NCBI GenBank assembly: GCA_903831745.1
Contig: CAIKYX010000129.1
Coordinates: forward strand, 1 to 64,000
Origin: Oligoflexia bacterium
Lineage (GTDB): Bacteria; Bdellovibrionota; UBA1018; CAIMNF01
Direction: 5' to 3'
Length of the DNA: 64,000 nucleotides
Shown here: piece by piece, positions 42,415 to 49,645 of the stretch
Layout of the letters: each line of letters starts with the position of its first letter
Position numbering within the stretch: the first letter of the stretch is position 1
The notes under the pieces: generated by a model
Databases searched by the model: none
What the model saw: the letters and a program-made list of their open reading frames with translations, nothing else
Told to the model about the DNA's origin: nothing
Made by a program: the position numbers and the translations under genes

Positions 42415-42416
42415 AA

Positions 42417-43202
42417 ATGTATCCATATTGGGACGTCATCAAGACCATCATCAAGAATAACTTCGTCCGCGAGTTCATGTATCGCTCGAATACGATCGCC
42501 ATGACGATTGCCGATATGATCTGGGTGTTCCTCGAATTCGCCTTTTTCGAGATCATCTATAGCAACATCACTTCGATTCATGGCTGGAACCGCGAGCAGA
42601 CCTTCTTCTTCCTGGGCATTTTCGTTGCCTGCGACTCGCTCTTTACTTCACTTTTTCAACGCTCATTTTGGAACTTTCCGTACCTCATCAGTCAGGGCGA
42701 TCTCGACATTCTTCTTACCAAACCTTTTCCAACCATCCTTCTGGTCACACTGAAGGACATCAACTTTACACAGATCATGAACGCTTCGCTCGGCATTTGG
42801 ATCATCCACCACTACGGACCGCAGGCCGGATTCGCCGGAGGAATCGCCTGGCTCGGAGTCGCGTTCTGGATGGCCATTGGTCTGATCACTCAGTATCTGG
42901 TGCGCTTTTGTTTCGTCGTTTGGGCATTTTGGTTAGAGCGCGGAACCACCGTTTCTCACCTCTATTATCAGTTCTACGTCTTGGCAAATAAGCCCGAGGG
43001 ACTCTATCCGACAGCCGCTCGCTACCTGATCAAGACTGCCTTGCCCTTTGCTTTTCTCGGAAGCATTCCCGCGCGCGCCCTTACGGGTCGAATCGAATTC
43101 TGGGAATATTTTCTCGTCGCCGGAGTACTTGCTACTTACGTCGTGATCAGTAGCACCCTCTGGAAGCGCGGCCTTCTCCGGTATCAAAGCGCTAGCTCTT
43201 GA
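42417..43202 (+). CDS. ABC-2 family permease subunit 2
   Basis: 261 residues from the ATG at 42417 (GGGGG upstream). The ORF-track start at 42225 runs inside the previous gene and is rejected. Six helices. LISQGDLDILLTKPFPTILLVTLKD aligns with the corresponding loop of PF06182 permeases, as does the C-terminal FAFLGSIPARALTGRIEFWEYFLVAG. It is the final gene of the operon. The palindromic repeats start 6 bp after its stop codon. Confidence 0.85.
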   Translation: MYPYWDVIKTIIKNNFVREFMYRSNTIAMTIADMIWVFLEFAFFEIIYSNITSIHGWNREQTFFFLGIFVACDSLFTSLFQRSFWNFPYLISQGDLDILLTKPFPTILLVTLKDINFTQIMNASLGIWIIHHYGPQAGFAGGIAWLGVAFWMAIGLITQYLVRFCFVVWAFWLERGTTVSHLYYQFYVLANKPEGLYPTAARYLIKTALPFAFLGSIPARALTGRIEFWEYFLVAGVLATYVVISSTLWKRGLLRYQSASS

Positions 43203-43207
43203 ATCTC

Positions 43208-43225
43208 CGGTCGCCGTGGCGACCG
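43208..43225. repeat. Palindrome CGGTCGCC-GT-GGCGACCG, copy 1
   Basis: 18-bp site with perfect 8-bp arms and centre GT, six bases after the permease stop codon. Same arms as copies 2 and 3; only the central two bases differ (GT, GC, AC). Confidence 0.9.
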
Positions 43226-43258
43226 ACATTTCCTCACTCACAATTTCTGCACCTCGAC

Positions 43259-43290
43259 ATTTCGTCGGTCGCCGCGGCGACCGACGAAAT
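43259..43290. repeat. 32-bp perfect palindrome containing copy 2
   Basis: The core CGGTCGCCGCGGCGACCG (43266-43283) is extended on both sides by ATTTCGT / ACGAAAT into a 32-bp palindrome with no mismatch. It could be an extruded cruciform, a strong protein-binding site or an RNA hairpin. Confidence 0.9.
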
Positions 43291-43397
43291 AAGGCACGGG
43301 CAGCGAGGCTATGCCCAAAGGACAAGGCAACTGTAAGTGTGGCTTTGCTCGCTGCATAAGGCACTGAGTAAAAGTGGCTATGCCACTTTACCAGTGC
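43291..43397 (+). repeat. Three iteron-like direct repeats of 33-34 bp
   Basis: Units start AAGGCA at 43291, 43324 and 43358 and share a later GGCTaTGCC-like block. The third unit forms a long imperfect hairpin, GCACTG...GCCAC pairing with GTGGC...CAGTGC (43361-43397). No T-tract follows, so it is not a standard terminator. Confidence 0.55.
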
Positions 43398-43435
43398 TGG
43401 AATGAATTTCCTCACGGATTAAATTTAAATTTAGT

Positions 43436-43463
43436 TTGAATATTTGAACCTCCCGAATAGAAT
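43436..43463 (+). promoter_or_regulatory. Candidate promoter of parAB
   Basis: TTGAAT, 16-bp spacer, TAGAAT. It would give a leader of roughly 105 nt that includes palindrome copy 3. A TTGACA at 43468-43473 has no matching -10. Confidence 0.35.
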
Positions 43464-43525
43464 AATTTTGACAGCGTAGAAGTAGAAATCAGGAACATAC
43501 GGATTACTTGTTTAAAGATTTCTAC

Positions 43526-43543
43526 CGGTCGCCACGGCGACCG
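43526..43543. repeat. Palindrome CGGTCGCC-AC-GGCGACCG, copy 3 (upstream of parA)
   Basis: Third copy of the 18-bp site, 33 bp before the parA start codon and downstream of the candidate promoter. This is where an autoregulatory operator or a ParB-binding site would be expected. Confidence 0.88.
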
Positions 43544-43576
43544 AACGTTTTATCGATCAAACATCAGGGAGGACTC

Positions 43577-44647
43577 ATGTTCAAGGAAATGGTATTTACA
43601 CCGAACGAATTCGCGCTTTTAGCGAAGCTCGACAAGAATTTTATCCCGGCGCTCGAGGGCGAAGGTAAGATTAAAACCCACAGAAAACGCATCGGAAACG
43701 TAGATCGCAAGATCATTTCACTCGAAGAAGTTCAGAACTTTTTCAAGATGATTCGCGAATTCGACAGCAATCAGGAACCAGCAAAAGACGCCTCAGAAAT
43801 GGGCGTAGGAGCGGAAGCCGCAGGTGCGGCCGTAACCAGCGAGTCAGTTGCAACCGGAATGATGCGTAGCGTTACTAAATTTATCGCTGCAAATCCTTCT
43901 CATAAAGTGCAGATGTTTTATAACGTCAAGGGCGGAACCGGAAAATCAACCCTGACTGCACAATTCGTGATGATGGCCTCTCTCTTAGGATACAAAGTCC
44001 TGGCCCTCGATCTCGATGGTCAAGGTCACCTGAGCGTAAATCTGGATATTATGGATGCTCACGAGCGCCCTACTATCTATGACGTGCTCATCAATGATCT
44101 TCCGATCGATCAAGCAATCATGAATGTGGCTCCGGGACTTGATCTCATTCCAGCGAATCTTCAGCTGTGTAATATCGAGATTCCGCTGAACAACAAAACC
44201 CGTCGTGAATACCGACTTTCTGAATCGATTGCGAAAATTGCCGATCAATATGACCTGATTATCGCTGATACGAATCCAGCCGCTTCAATTCTAAACGGAT
44301 CGATGCTGGTCGCCTCTGATCGAGTGAATGTCATTTGCGCAACCAATCCACTTTCGTTTCACGGAATGTCGCTCGTCATGGCGACCATCGATGAAATGCA
44401 AAAGGAATTCAGAAAAAATCTGAACGTAAAAATCATTCCTAATATGTATGACAACCGCGAAGTCATCAGCCAGGAAGTATTAGGCGAACTTCGCTCACAA
44501 TTCGATGAGTTCTGCGCAAGCTCGGTAGTCAACCGAAGCGCCGACTTAAATGAAGCGACCAAGCGCAGAACATTGGTGTGGGACGTAAACACCAAAGGAA
44601 CTGCTGCTAACGACATCGCCGACTTAACTCACGAACTACTTCGCTAA
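43577..44647 (+). CDS. parA: ParA-family partition ATPase with N-terminal DNA-binding segment
   Basis: 356 residues from the ATG at 43577 behind GGGAGGA; the ORF-track start at 43508 is rejected. Residues 1-60 look like a MerR/HTH-like region (FTPNEFALLAKLDKNFIPALEGEGKIKTHRKR), as in plasmid type Ia ParA proteins that also repress their own operon. The deviant Walker A KGGTGKSTL is near 117, then LDLDGQGHLSVNLDI (Walker A') and LIIADTNPAASIL. A ParB gene follows after 18 bp. Chromosomal ParA usually lacks the N-terminal extension, so this may be a second, plasmid-derived system. Confidence 0.88.
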   Translation: MFKEMVFTPNEFALLAKLDKNFIPALEGEGKIKTHRKRIGNVDRKIISLEEVQNFFKMIREFDSNQEPAKDASEMGVGAEAAGAAVTSESVATGMMRSVTKFIAANPSHKVQMFYNVKGGTGKSTLTAQFVMMASLLGYKVLALDLDGQGHLSVNLDIMDAHERPTIYDVLINDLPIDQAIMNVAPGLDLIPANLQLCNIEIPLNNKTRREYRLSESIAKIADQYDLIIADTNPAASILNGSMLVASDRVNVICATNPLSFHGMSLVMATIDEMQKEFRKNLNVKIIPNMYDNREVISQEVLGELRSQFDEFCASSVVNRSADLNEATKRRTLVWDVNTKGTAANDIADLTHELLR

Positions 44648-44665
44648 TCTAACAAGGAGAACTCC

Positions 44666-45565
44666 ATGGAAAATAAGGAAAAAGACTCTAAAATTAAGAC
44701 CCGCCAGGGAAGCGGCTATTTAAAACAACTCTACTCGACTGCACGCACGAGCGCCGACAATACCCATAGCGGCCTGAAAGGTCTGACGACATTTCTCGTA
44801 AATTTCGTACCCGTCGAAAAAGTCGATGCTTCTGAACTTCAAGTGCGAACTCACTTTGATGATGCAGAAATCGAAGCACTTGCTCATTCAGTTAAAGAAC
44901 ACGGTGTACTTCAGCCGATTCTAGTGGTGCAAGATGGTGATCGTTATAAAGTAATCGCGGGAGAGCGTCGTTTACGTGCTTCAAAACTGGCAGGGTTAGA
45001 GCGAATTCCAGCTCGCGTTTTGAATGCAACCGATAAAGCAACGCACGAAATCGCACTCCGCGAGAATCTCGATCGCGTCGACCTTCATCCGATCGAAGAA
45101 GGCGAAGGCTACGTATCACTTTTGAATGCAAAATCTTATGCAAGCCACGAGAACATTGCAAAAGCGTTCGGAAAACCGAAATCACGCATCACTGAGTGCA
45201 TCGGCTTTACACGTTTACCTCAAGAAACCAAGGTAAATTTGCTGAATCTCGGAGTAAAAAACCGTTCACTGCTTCGTGCACTTCTCATGACACCGGTCGA
45301 GCAACATCCAGCGATGATTGCAGAAGCCGGTAAACGCGAAGACGCCGATTTTAGCATGGCCGCAAAAGGCGAAGTGCTGAAAACTGCAAACAAGAATGAA
45401 AAGAAAGCCGAAAAGCCGTTTGCATTCATGGCCACTGCCAAGAAAGTAAAAATTCCGGGCTTTACCTGGAAAGCGGGCGAAGGAAAAGAACGTCTTCAGA
45501 AATTTCAGAGTGAACTAAAAAAACTTTCTGATGCCGTAGAAAAAGCACTTTCCGATCTGAAATAA
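44666..45565 (+). CDS. parB: ParB-family partition protein
   Basis: 299 residues with AAGGAG before ATG. The ParB/Spo0J NTPase (CTPase) domain has VDASELQVRTHFDDAEIEALAHSVKEHGVLQPILV and the diagnostic GERRLRASKLAG. ENLDRVDLHPIEEGEGY follows, then the HTH (SHENIAKAFGKPKSRITECIGFTRLP). A Lys-rich linker and short C-terminal dimerisation region close the protein. Partner of the upstream ParA. Its DNA target is not the classical parS TGTTTCACGTGAAACA anywhere that I saw here. The three CGGTCGCC palindromes are the best local candidates. A large hairpin terminator follows 53 bp later. Confidence 0.88.
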   Translation: MENKEKDSKIKTRQGSGYLKQLYSTARTSADNTHSGLKGLTTFLVNFVPVEKVDASELQVRTHFDDAEIEALAHSVKEHGVLQPILVVQDGDRYKVIAGERRLRASKLAGLERIPARVLNATDKATHEIALRENLDRVDLHPIEEGEGYVSLLNAKSYASHENIAKAFGKPKSRITECIGFTRLPQETKVNLLNLGVKNRSLLRALLMTPVEQHPAMIAEAGKREDADFSMAAKGEVLKTANKNEKKAEKPFAFMATAKKVKIPGFTWKAGEGKERLQKFQSELKKLSDAVEKALSDLK

Positions 45566-45618
45566 TACTTTTACCGCTTTATAGTCAAAGTTAAACAGAA
45601 GATATGCGCACCTAAGCC

Positions 45619-45705
45619 CCCCTGATACTTGAGCAACGACAAGAACAATCCGCAGGCTATCCAGCCGAGGACGTTCTTGTCGTTGCTCAAGTATCAGGGG
45701 TTTTT
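45619..45705 (+). terminator. Long-stem rho-independent terminator after parAB
   Basis: Perfect 28-bp arms at 45619-45646 and 45673-45700 (start CCCCTGATACTTGAGC) with a 26-nt loop that contains a small GGCT/AGCC stem, followed by TTTTT. It works as a terminator by form, but the stem is far longer than needed. Short ORFs across it are artefacts of the inverted repeat. Confidence 0.8.
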
Positions 45706-45801
45706 CATTGCGCAAATCGCTAGCCAACTCCTTGACGCAAATAATTCAATTCTAAAGATTTCATACACTTTTTCCGATCGACATTTGAAGGATAAATCAA
45801 C

Positions 45802-48162
45802 ATGGCACTCGATGAAAAATCGAAATCGGTTTTGATGGATTTAGCAGATGGTCTCGCAAGCTTGGCCAAAGGCACTGCTCCGAAACACTTGCCACGATGT
45901 GATGATCCAACACTGAATCGAGTCATCGACAATTTCAACACCACTGTAGATTCGCTATCCGCTCAAGCAACCCAGACCAGCGAAAGTCGCGTCAGCCTAG
46001 ATGCACTCTTTACACAATCCGCAGATGCAATCATGACCCTGGCTCCTCCGGAGTGGAAATTTACCAGCTGCAATCCCGCTGCCCTTAAGCTTTTTAAAGT
46101 TTCAAGCCCAGAGGAATTCGTAAAATTAGGACCTTGGAATTTATCTCCTGAGCGCCAACCTGACGGAGGCCTCTCGTCGGTACAGGCGCCCGAAGCAATC
46201 ATGCAGGCCATGAAAACCGGCAGTCACTTTTTTGAGTGGGATCACCAGACTCTTGCTGGCGAAACAATAAATTGCACCGTACTTCTGAGCCGAGTCGACG
46301 TGAATAAAGAAAGCTATCTTCAAGCCACTGTTCGTGATGTTACCCGCAAAAAACAAATTGAAAGCGATTTTAAGAGCATTTTCTCGGACTCTCCACTAGG
46401 CATCATCCGCCTTGATTCATGCTTTTGCTATACGTCCGTAAACCCAGCTTACGAAAAATTTACCGGATATTCCGAACAGGAATTGAAAGCGATTTCAATG
46501 CTGGATTTAACCCATCCGGAAGACAAAGAGAGAACGCTCGAAAAAATTCAAGCTTTTCCAAAAAGCGGTGGAAAGCTTTTAAAACAGTTTGAAAAACGAT
46601 ACATCCATAAATCAGGCAAAACCATTTGGGGAAGATTGACAAGCCAAGCACTTCCCGATGCAAAAGGAAATTTGTCGTACCTTACCATTATTGAAGATAT
46701 CACCGAACAAAAGGCTAACGAAGTTCAAACCACCGCCATTTTGGATACCATGGCTGATGGCTTGGTAATGCAAGACAAAGACGGCGCCATTGAATCATTC
46801 AATCCAGCGGCACTTACCATTTTAGGACTCACCGAAGATCAACTACGAGGTCGGACTTCACGAGACCCTTCATGGAAAGCGATTAAGGAAGATGGCTCGC
46901 CCTTTCCGGGAGAAGAACATCCTGCCATGATTGCACTAGAAACTGGATTACCCATTAAGGGTGTGATGATGGGTTTGGTTCTTCCGGATCAAACCGAACG
47001 CTGGATTAAAATCAATGCCATTCCGTTTGAAGGAACTACAGGCCGAAGATTGGCGTGCACTTTCTCTGATGTCACTGAACTTTTTAATGCACAGAGCGAA
47101 ATTCGCTTTATGCTGGACGCCTTAAAAATCGGAGTCTGGAAATTCAATCCTGTGACCCAAGACCTTTACTGGGATAAATCGATGTATGACGTTTTTGAAC
47201 TCGAGGAGAAAGATTTTACCGGGCACTATCAAGCCTGGGAAAGTACTTTAACCCCTGAATCAAAGGGAAAAGCAGTCGAGGAGCTCGGGCAAGCCCTTCG
47301 GGGAGAAAAAGAATTCAATACCGTATTTGAAATCGAAACGAAAACCCGAGGTCGACGATTCATTTCTGGCCATGCCACCGTGATTCGCGATTCAGATAAA
47401 AAACCAATCATGATGTACGGGCTGAATACAGACGTGACCGAACAACTAAAAATAAAAAACGAATTGGAACTTGAGCGCACGAAAAGTCTTCGCAATGCCA
47501 AACTCGCGTCCTTAGGCGAAATGTCAGCCGGAATTGCACATGAAATCAATAACCCGCTCGCCATCATTGCAGGATCTGTGGGTTTACTCGAACGACTGGC
47601 CAGTGATCCTCAAAAACTGACTGCCAAAGTCGAAATGATCAAAAAATCATGCGAAAGAATTTCAAGAATCGTCACTGGCCTTAAAAAGTTCTCAAGATCG
47701 TCCGAAAAATCAAACTTCGAAACGCATGTGTTGGCGGATATTGCAAAAGAGGCTTTATTCCTCACTGAATCCAATTCAAAGCGAAACAATACACCGGTTA
47801 CTTTCGAGTGCCAGACCGAAGCTCAGGTGGTATGCGATGACGTAGAGATCGAGCAAGTGCTCGTCAACCTCGTCAACAACGCCATTGATGCGGTAAAACC
47901 AAACTCTGAAAAATGGGTTAAAATCGAACTCACAGAACGCGATACCTTTGTGGTCATTAAAGTGACCGACTCCGGTAAGGGCATTCCAGAAACCATTCAA
48001 AACAAGCTCTTCGAACCGTTTTTTACCACCAAGAGAGTTGGAGAAGGTACGGGACTTGGTTTATCGATCGCAAAGGGCATTATCGATGAGCATAAAGGCA
48101 TGATCAGCCTACTGCCAGACTGCCCGAACACCTGCTTCGAGATTTTAATTCCGAAGGCGTAA
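45802..48162 (+). CDS. Soluble multi-PAS sensor histidine kinase
   Basis: 786 residues with no membrane segment, behind AAGGAT. About four PAS domains precede the kinase core: one at 60-170 (QSADAIMTLAPPEWKFTSCNPAALKLFKV), one at 185-300 (PLGIIRLDSCFCYTSVNPAYEKFTGYS, with PAC), one at 310-420 (TMADGLVMQDKDGAIESFNPAALTILGL) and one at 425-550. The HisKA phosphorylation site is SLGEMSAGIAHEINNPL near 580. The HATPase motifs VLVNLVNNAIDAV, TDSGKGIP and GTGLGLSIAKGI are intact. No response regulator is adjacent, so it is an orphan kinase. It abuts the convergent lipase gene. Confidence 0.92.
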   Translation: MALDEKSKSVLMDLADGLASLAKGTAPKHLPRCDDPTLNRVIDNFNTTVDSLSAQATQTSESRVSLDALFTQSADAIMTLAPPEWKFTSCNPAALKLFKVSSPEEFVKLGPWNLSPERQPDGGLSSVQAPEAIMQAMKTGSHFFEWDHQTLAGETINCTVLLSRVDVNKESYLQATVRDVTRKKQIESDFKSIFSDSPLGIIRLDSCFCYTSVNPAYEKFTGYSEQELKAISMLDLTHPEDKERTLEKIQAFPKSGGKLLKQFEKRYIHKSGKTIWGRLTSQALPDAKGNLSYLTIIEDITEQKANEVQTTAILDTMADGLVMQDKDGAIESFNPAALTILGLTEDQLRGRTSRDPSWKAIKEDGSPFPGEEHPAMIALETGLPIKGVMMGLVLPDQTERWIKINAIPFEGTTGRRLACTFSDVTELFNAQSEIRFMLDALKIGVWKFNPVTQDLYWDKSMYDVFELEEKDFTGHYQAWESTLTPESKGKAVEELGQALRGEKEFNTVFEIETKTRGRRFISGHATVIRDSDKKPIMMYGLNTDVTEQLKIKNELELERTKSLRNAKLASLGEMSAGIAHEINNPLAIIAGSVGLLERLASDPQKLTAKVEMIKKSCERISRIVTGLKKFSRSSEKSNFETHVLADIAKEALFLTESNSKRNNTPVTFECQTEAQVVCDDVEIEQVLVNLVNNAIDAVKPNSEKWVKIELTERDTFVVIKVTDSGKGIPETIQNKLFEPFFTTKRVGEGTGLGLSIAKGIIDEHKGMISLLPDCPNTCFEILIPKA

Positions 48163-49509
48163 CTAGTGCGCGTTGTAGCAGCCTGTTTTTACAGGGTGCT
48201 TCCAATCAGTGGTCTTCAGATTCATATACGATTTTTCAATATAGTTCAGAATCGCATGATCGAGATTTGCTTTCTCTTTCAGCGACTGAATCCCTGCCTT
48301 GATCTTCAAACTCAAGGTCGAATGAACCGCATCAAAGATATGCTCTTCGCCCGGCAGTCGATCGAAAAAATGCTCTTCATCGATATGATAGTAGTCTTTC
48401 GTGCCCGGAAGCTTCGAAATCAAATCATTCGAATTCACAAAACGGGCAGAAACCGGCTTGGACGGCAAATACTTCCCATCGAGTAACATCGGGCGAGGGT
48501 TCGTCAGGAAGTAATCCGCAATCTGTCTGAAATTCTGATCGCCCACTTCGGGTGATCCATAAGTATACAAACCCGCCACGTAAGGCTTATACCAATCGAT
48601 CTTGATTTTGCGCTTAGACTTGTAATTCTTAAGCGGATCTTCCTGTTTCCACAGGCTTTCGACAATCTGAGACTCAGTGAGTTCTAACTTTGGAGTTTCT
48701 TCGAGCAATAACTTAACTGCCGTAATGGTCGCTAGCGCCGCTCCCAAACTATGGCCTGTAATCAACAAAGGCTTTGCATGATCATACTTCGCAAGCTCCT
48801 TCATCAAGGGTTCCCAAATGACTTTGGTAGCAGCCATAAAGCCTGCGTGCACGCGACCCAAATCATTCTGATTGGTCATCAGCTTAAAGAAGTCACTCCA
48901 AAGGTTGTCTCCACTCGTCATGTCCGTACCTGCGAAAACCAGCACGATATACGAATCTGTTTCTGCGAATAGAATCCGGGTATCAGCGAACACCACCCGA
49001 ATCTTATTCTTAAAGCGCCTGAGCTCTTCCGGATTGGCTTTTAACTTTCCTTCTGCGAGACCTTTGATCTCCTTCCAGACGCCCGTATGCATCTTATTCG
49101 TATTTACTTCGAGCGAGCGAATGTTCTTAAAACCCATCGTGGCCAGCTTTGCATTTACCACATCGTGAGCGGGATCATTAGGAAGCACATCGTAAGACAT
49201 GGCAGACAGAAGGGCCAATGCATAGGCATTGCTCTCTTCATACTTGCCAGAAGTGGCATTGATCATCGGCGCCAGGTTTGGCGTCACATTCATAAAGCAA
49301 TCGAGCGTATGAAAGTCTTTGATTCGATCGGCTACCTTTTTCAGGTAATCTTCTGGAGTATCTTCTTCAAGGGTCGTTGAGTATTGTAGCCACGGCTGGA
49401 CATAGTTTTGCGAAGCGGGCGGATGATAGATCTGCTGAGCATCACTTACCCCGAGATTTAAAAAAGAAAACAGAAGAATGAAGCCAGAAATCATCAATCC
49501 TTTAGACAT
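48163..49509 (-). CDS. Secreted class 3 lipase (alpha/beta hydrolase)
   Basis: 448 residues from the ATG at 49509, preceded by GGAAGGAAAG; the ORF track starts 18 codons earlier. Signal peptide SKGLMISGFILLFSFLNLGVSDA. The lipase_3 domain has VLVFAGTDMTSGDNLWSDF (oxyanion loop), RVHAGFMAA, the nucleophile elbow LLITGHSLGAALATITAV near 250, FVNSNDLISKLPG for the Asp, and a C-terminal DAVHSTLSL His. Family members hydrolyse acylglycerols or phospholipids, consistent with an exported enzyme for external lipid. The mature N-terminal 100 residues are outside the known fold. It ends one base from the convergent kinase gene. Confidence 0.87.
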   Translation of the reverse strand: MSKGLMISGFILLFSFLNLGVSDAQQIYHPPASQNYVQPWLQYSTTLEEDTPEDYLKKVADRIKDFHTLDCFMNVTPNLAPMINATSGKYEESNAYALALLSAMSYDVLPNDPAHDVVNAKLATMGFKNIRSLEVNTNKMHTGVWKEIKGLAEGKLKANPEELRRFKNKIRVVFADTRILFAETDSYIVLVFAGTDMTSGDNLWSDFFKLMTNQNDLGRVHAGFMAATKVIWEPLMKELAKYDHAKPLLITGHSLGAALATITAVKLLLEETPKLELTESQIVESLWKQEDPLKNYKSKRKIKIDWYKPYVAGLYTYGSPEVGDQNFRQIADYFLTNPRPMLLDGKYLPSKPVSARFVNSNDLISKLPGTKDYYHIDEEHFFDRLPGEEHIFDAVHSTLSLKIKAGIQSLKEKANLDHAILNYIEKSYMNLKTTDWKHPVKTGCYNAH

Positions 49510-49578
49510 AAACTTTCCTTCCGACAATCCCGAGCGAAGGTTAGCATTTCGCGAGGCGATCAACCACCCTAAAACAAC

Positions 49579-49615
49579 TTCGCCCGATACAACTGAAGCA
49601 GTTGCATCGGGCGAA
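49579..49615 (-). terminator. Terminator after tig
   Basis: Stem TTCGCCCGAT / ATCGGGCGAA extended by CAACTG / CAGTTG past one mismatch, about 30 bp after the tig stop codon. On the minus strand it is followed by GTTGTTTTAG, a moderate U-tract. It closes the long pyrH-to-tig operon. Confidence 0.65.
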
Positions 49616-49645
49616 TAAAATTTTCAATCTATCAATTCGAAGAGG

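Larger units (their letters stand above)
43203..43576. other. Repeat-rich intergenic region upstream of parAB
   Basis: 374 bp without a credible gene. In order it holds palindrome 1, a 32-bp perfect palindrome containing palindrome 2, three direct repeats of 33-34 bp, the last of which folds into a hairpin, an AT-rich stretch, a candidate promoter, and palindrome 3. The ORF-track frame 42933-43415 (minus) here is a shadow. The combination resembles a plasmid-type partition centromere or an origin-associated region, but a REP-like intergenic repeat is an alternative. Confidence 0.6.

Noticed and set aside
42225-42416. N-terminal extension of permease 2
   Set aside because: It lies inside permease 1 in another frame; the ATG at 42417 gives the normal family N-terminus.
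42933-43415. 160-codon minus-strand ORF before parA
   Set aside because: It spans the repeats and the end of permease 2 and has no recognisable domain or start signal.
43468-43473. Perfect TTGACA as the parAB -35
   Set aside because: No plausible -10 at 15-19 bp downstream; TTGAAT-16-TAGAAT just upstream is better.
43203-43576. CRISPR-like array
   Set aside because: The repeats are palindromic or uneven, only three copies, spacers of unequal length and no cas genes.
45629-45835. Small ORFs across the long hairpin (both strands)
   Set aside because: They arise from the inverted repeat and overlap the terminator; no ribosome-binding site.
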